A DNA stretch of 64,000 nucleotides from Levilactobacillus bambusae. GTDB lineage: Bacteria; Bacillota; Bacilli; Lactobacillales; Lactobacillaceae. Positions 62,338 to 64,000 of this stretch are shown here, piece after piece. The stretch covers positions 186,001-250,000 of the forward strand of contig NZ_QCXQ01000001.1 in NCBI RefSeq assembly GCF_003124125.1, read 5' to 3'. The translations under genes were made by a program, and so were the position numbers. Under the pieces are notes generated by a model. The model worked only from the letters and a program-made list of their open reading frames with translations. It ran no database searches and was not told the origin of the DNA. The stretch's first letter is position 1, and each line of letters opens with the position of its first letter.

Positions 62338-63396
62338 TTGCAAAAAAGCGACTACTTAAACTTAATTGACCGGGAGCTCGTGTCTTCCCCCTGGTATATT
62401 CAGGAATACTATCAGGCTAAGGCCACCGTTCCATTATCTCCAGCAACGCTTTACCAGTATTTAACGGAATACCGTCGCTTCTTTGAATGGTTAATCCAGG
62501 AGGGTGTCACCCCTGTCAAAAAATATTGCGATGTTACCTTAGAAACGCTTGAACACTTAAAAAAAGAAGATATTGAGTTATATAAATCGTACTTATTGAA
62601 CCGAACCAAGGAAAATGGTCGATCCCTATCGCGTCGATCCATTAACCGATCCCTAAATGCACTTTCCTCTCTCTTTAAGTACCTCACGGAGGATACCGAA
62701 AACTCGGACGGCGAACCCTATTTTTACCGTAATGTGATGCGCAAGGTTCATTTAGTTCGGGATAACGAAACTTACGCAACCCGGGCAGCCAATATCAAAT
62801 CCGAACTCATGCTGGGGACAGATGACCATGACTATTTGGACTATATTGATCGGACGTATGAAACGACCCTGTCACCAACCCAAATGCGTTATTTTAAACG
62901 TGATAAACTCCGCGATTTAGCGATTAACGCCCTTTTACTAGGGAGTGGAATCCGGGTATCCGAAGCAGCGAACGCCAATGTTGACCAGCTAAATCTTAAG
63001 GTTGCAACCCTTGGTGTCACACGAAAAGGTGGGATGCGCGATACCGTTCCAATTGCTCCTTGGACGCTCCCCTTCATTCAAGCGTATATGGAGCAACGGG
63101 AGACCTTATACCACCCCCAATCAACCGAAAAAGCTTTATTTCTAACAACCTACCGGGGAAAGGGATCCCGAATGACCTCCAGCTCCATTGAAAAAATGGT
63201 TAGTAAATATTCGGCTGCCTTTAAGGTTCGGGTGACACCCCACAAACTCCGGCACACCCTAGCCTCTAAGCTATATCTAGCAACTAAGAATGAGCAATTG
63301 GTCGCTACCCAGCTTGGGCAGAATACGACAACTGCCACAGGACTCTACACCCATATTATTGACGACGAACAACGCAAGGGTCTGGATAAAATGTAA
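62338..63396 (+). CDS. xerS: Tyrosine recombinase XerS
   Basis: XerS is the single recombinase that resolves chromosome dimers in streptococci and lactococci. The start is TTG 62338, eight bases after GGAGG, giving 352 residues; pneumococcal XerS has 356 and begins alike (PWYxxEYYQxK). Shared blocks are LNALSSLFKYLTED, GEPYFYRNVMRKV, KVRVTPHKLRHTLASKLY and LYTHIIDDEQ. Catalytic residues Arg206, Lys230, His302, Arg305 and Tyr337 are present. The usual LGH reads LGQ (Gln328), so one conserved His is missing. It is unusual beside intact xerC and xerD genes. Confidence 0.92.
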   Translation: MQKSDYLNLIDRELVSSPWYIQEYYQAKATVPLSPATLYQYLTEYRRFFEWLIQEGVTPVKKYCDVTLETLEHLKKEDIELYKSYLLNRTKENGRSLSRRSINRSLNALSSLFKYLTEDTENSDGEPYFYRNVMRKVHLVRDNETYATRAANIKSELMLGTDDHDYLDYIDRTYETTLSPTQMRYFKRDKLRDLAINALLLGSGIRVSEAANANVDQLNLKVATLGVTRKGGMRDTVPIAPWTLPFIQAYMEQRETLYHPQSTEKALFLTTYRGKGSRMTSSSIEKMVSKYSAAFKVRVTPHKLRHTLASKLYLATKNEQLVATQLGQNTTTATGLYTHIIDDEQRKGLDKM

Positions 63397-63400
63397 CACT

Positions 63401-63442
63401 AAATAACGGGATGCCTTCCACATAGGAGGCATCCCGTTATTT
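63401..63442. terminator. Bidirectional terminator between xerS and the CPBP-like gene
   Basis: AAATAACGGGATGCC (63401-63415) and GGCATCCCGTTATTT (63428-63442) are exact complements between two convergent genes. Confidence 0.88.
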
Positions 63443-63495
63443 AGTAGTGGAATGATTTGGTTTTTACCCGTAGCATCTTAACGACTAAACCAGGT

Positions 63496-64000
63496 TTACA
63501 TGACGGCAAGAAGTGCTAAATTGACTATTACACGCATCCCCCATACCGCCCAAAAGTTATTTTGGGTTCTAGCATATAACAAGCTAAAGAGGATGACGGG
63601 ACTTAATGTCCAAAAAGCGCCGGCCGAAAACATAGGTAATTCAGGGTGCCAGCTTAAATAAGTCATGTATAACAAGGTCGTTAACCCAATACAACTGACT
63701 AGGCAGGCGTGTCGTGAAAGGCCAAGCTTAGTAAAGAAGTACGGAAAAAGGCGGCCCTGTAGATAATAATGGAACAGCACGGTTTCAAAGAAGGGATTAA
63801 TTAAAATACCAAAAACTAAAAGTAACCCCATCTGCCATCCGTGCTGGGGCGTCAAAATCACGGGACTAACGAATCCAGACCGGAATAACCCCGCCGTGAC
63901 GGCGATAAAGGCAGCCGCAAATAATAATAATTGAGTGAGGTCCCGCACGCCAAAGTGTTCAGCACTTTCGGAGAGGTAAATACTTAGCATGCCGATAAAG
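63496..64000 (-). CDS. CPBP-like membrane protein, possibly cut by window end
   Basis: The visible product (about 164 residues from an ATG at 63990) has about five hydrophobic segments. NPFFETVLFHYYLQGRLFPYF resembles the EExxxR motif region of CPBP intramembrane proteases, but only one Glu remains and the Arg is shifted. FWAVWGMRVIVNL resembles the last motif. It is therefore probably a degenerate or divergent CPBP protein without proven protease activity. The frame is open past 63990 to base 64000, so the true start may lie outside the window. Confidence 0.6.
   Translation of the reverse strand, partial: FIGMLSIYLSESAEHFGVRDLTQLLLFAAAFIAVTAGLFRSGFVSPVILTPQHGWQMGLLLVFGILINPFFETVLFHYYLQGRLFPYFFTKLGLSRHACLVSCIGLTTLLYMTYLSWHPELPMFSAGAFWTLSPVILFSLLYARTQNNFWAVWGMRVIVNLALLAVM

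Overview
The window is a chromosomal segment of a low-to-medium GC Firmicute of the family Lactobacillaceae. The evidence is the conserved order xerD-ribT-scpA-scpB-rluB, ypbB-recQ-LysM-cmk-rpsA-der-hup, thyA-dfrA-degV-ypmR-ypmS-yozE, rbgA-rnhB-dprA-topA-xerC and parE-parC, each close to the Bacillus/Lactobacillus arrangement. dnaE is followed directly by pyk with no pfkA between them. That layout, plus a citrate lyase cluster, points to an obligately heterofermentative lactobacillus. I do not name a species. I see no tRNA, rRNA, CRISPR array or insertion sequence.

Layout. 1-20 kb: clpB 3' end, dnaE, pyk, cvfB, the xerD-scpAB-rluB operon, an FMN riboswitch with ribU, then ypbB-recQ, a LysM protein, cmk, rpsA, der and hup. 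20-34 kb: a TPR protein; a tyrosine-recombinase-like protein without catalytic residues and yitT on the minus strand; cca, an ABC-F ATPase, thyA, dfrA, degV, ypmR, ypmS, yozE; a divergent AraC regulator/aldo-keto reductase pair; rbgA-rnhB. 34-49.7 kb: a sunset-domain protein, dprA, topA, xerC, an aldose epimerase-like gene, plsY, parE-parC, a LysR regulator with ppaC, msrB-msrA and a DsrE-like protein. 49.8-50.7 kb is an AT-rich gene-free stretch holding a dif-like site. 51-61 kb is a citrate module: citCDEF, citXG, a SorC-type CitI regulator, a DASS-family transporter and an LDH/MDH-family dehydrogenase. The last 3 kb hold a GsiB-like stress protein, an alpha/beta hydrolase, xerS and a CPBP-like membrane protein.

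Working together: citrate lyase (CitDEF, matured by CitC, CitX, CitG) would split imported citrate to acetate and oxaloacetate. The LDH/MDH-family enzyme carries Arg at the substrate-specificity position, so it may reduce oxaloacetate to malate. The DASS carrier could exchange citrate for a dicarboxylate. CitI lies divergent to citC, and AT-rich repeats recur at both cit promoters.

Most interesting points. (1) Positions 57.9-58.26 kb look like a compact type I toxin-antitoxin locus: a 33-residue hydrophobic ORF, a convergent antisense RNA with its own promoter and terminator, and a direct repeat linking the mRNA leader to the antisense RNA, as in the pAD1 par/Fst layout, but with a toxin I do not recognise. 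(2) A dif-like site (22 of 28 bases matching my memory of B. subtilis dif) lies where coding orientation changes, in a window that also carries xerC, xerD, xerS and a non-catalytic recombinase-like gene, so this may be the replication terminus. (3) LexA/DinR-type boxes lie upstream of dnaE and parE.
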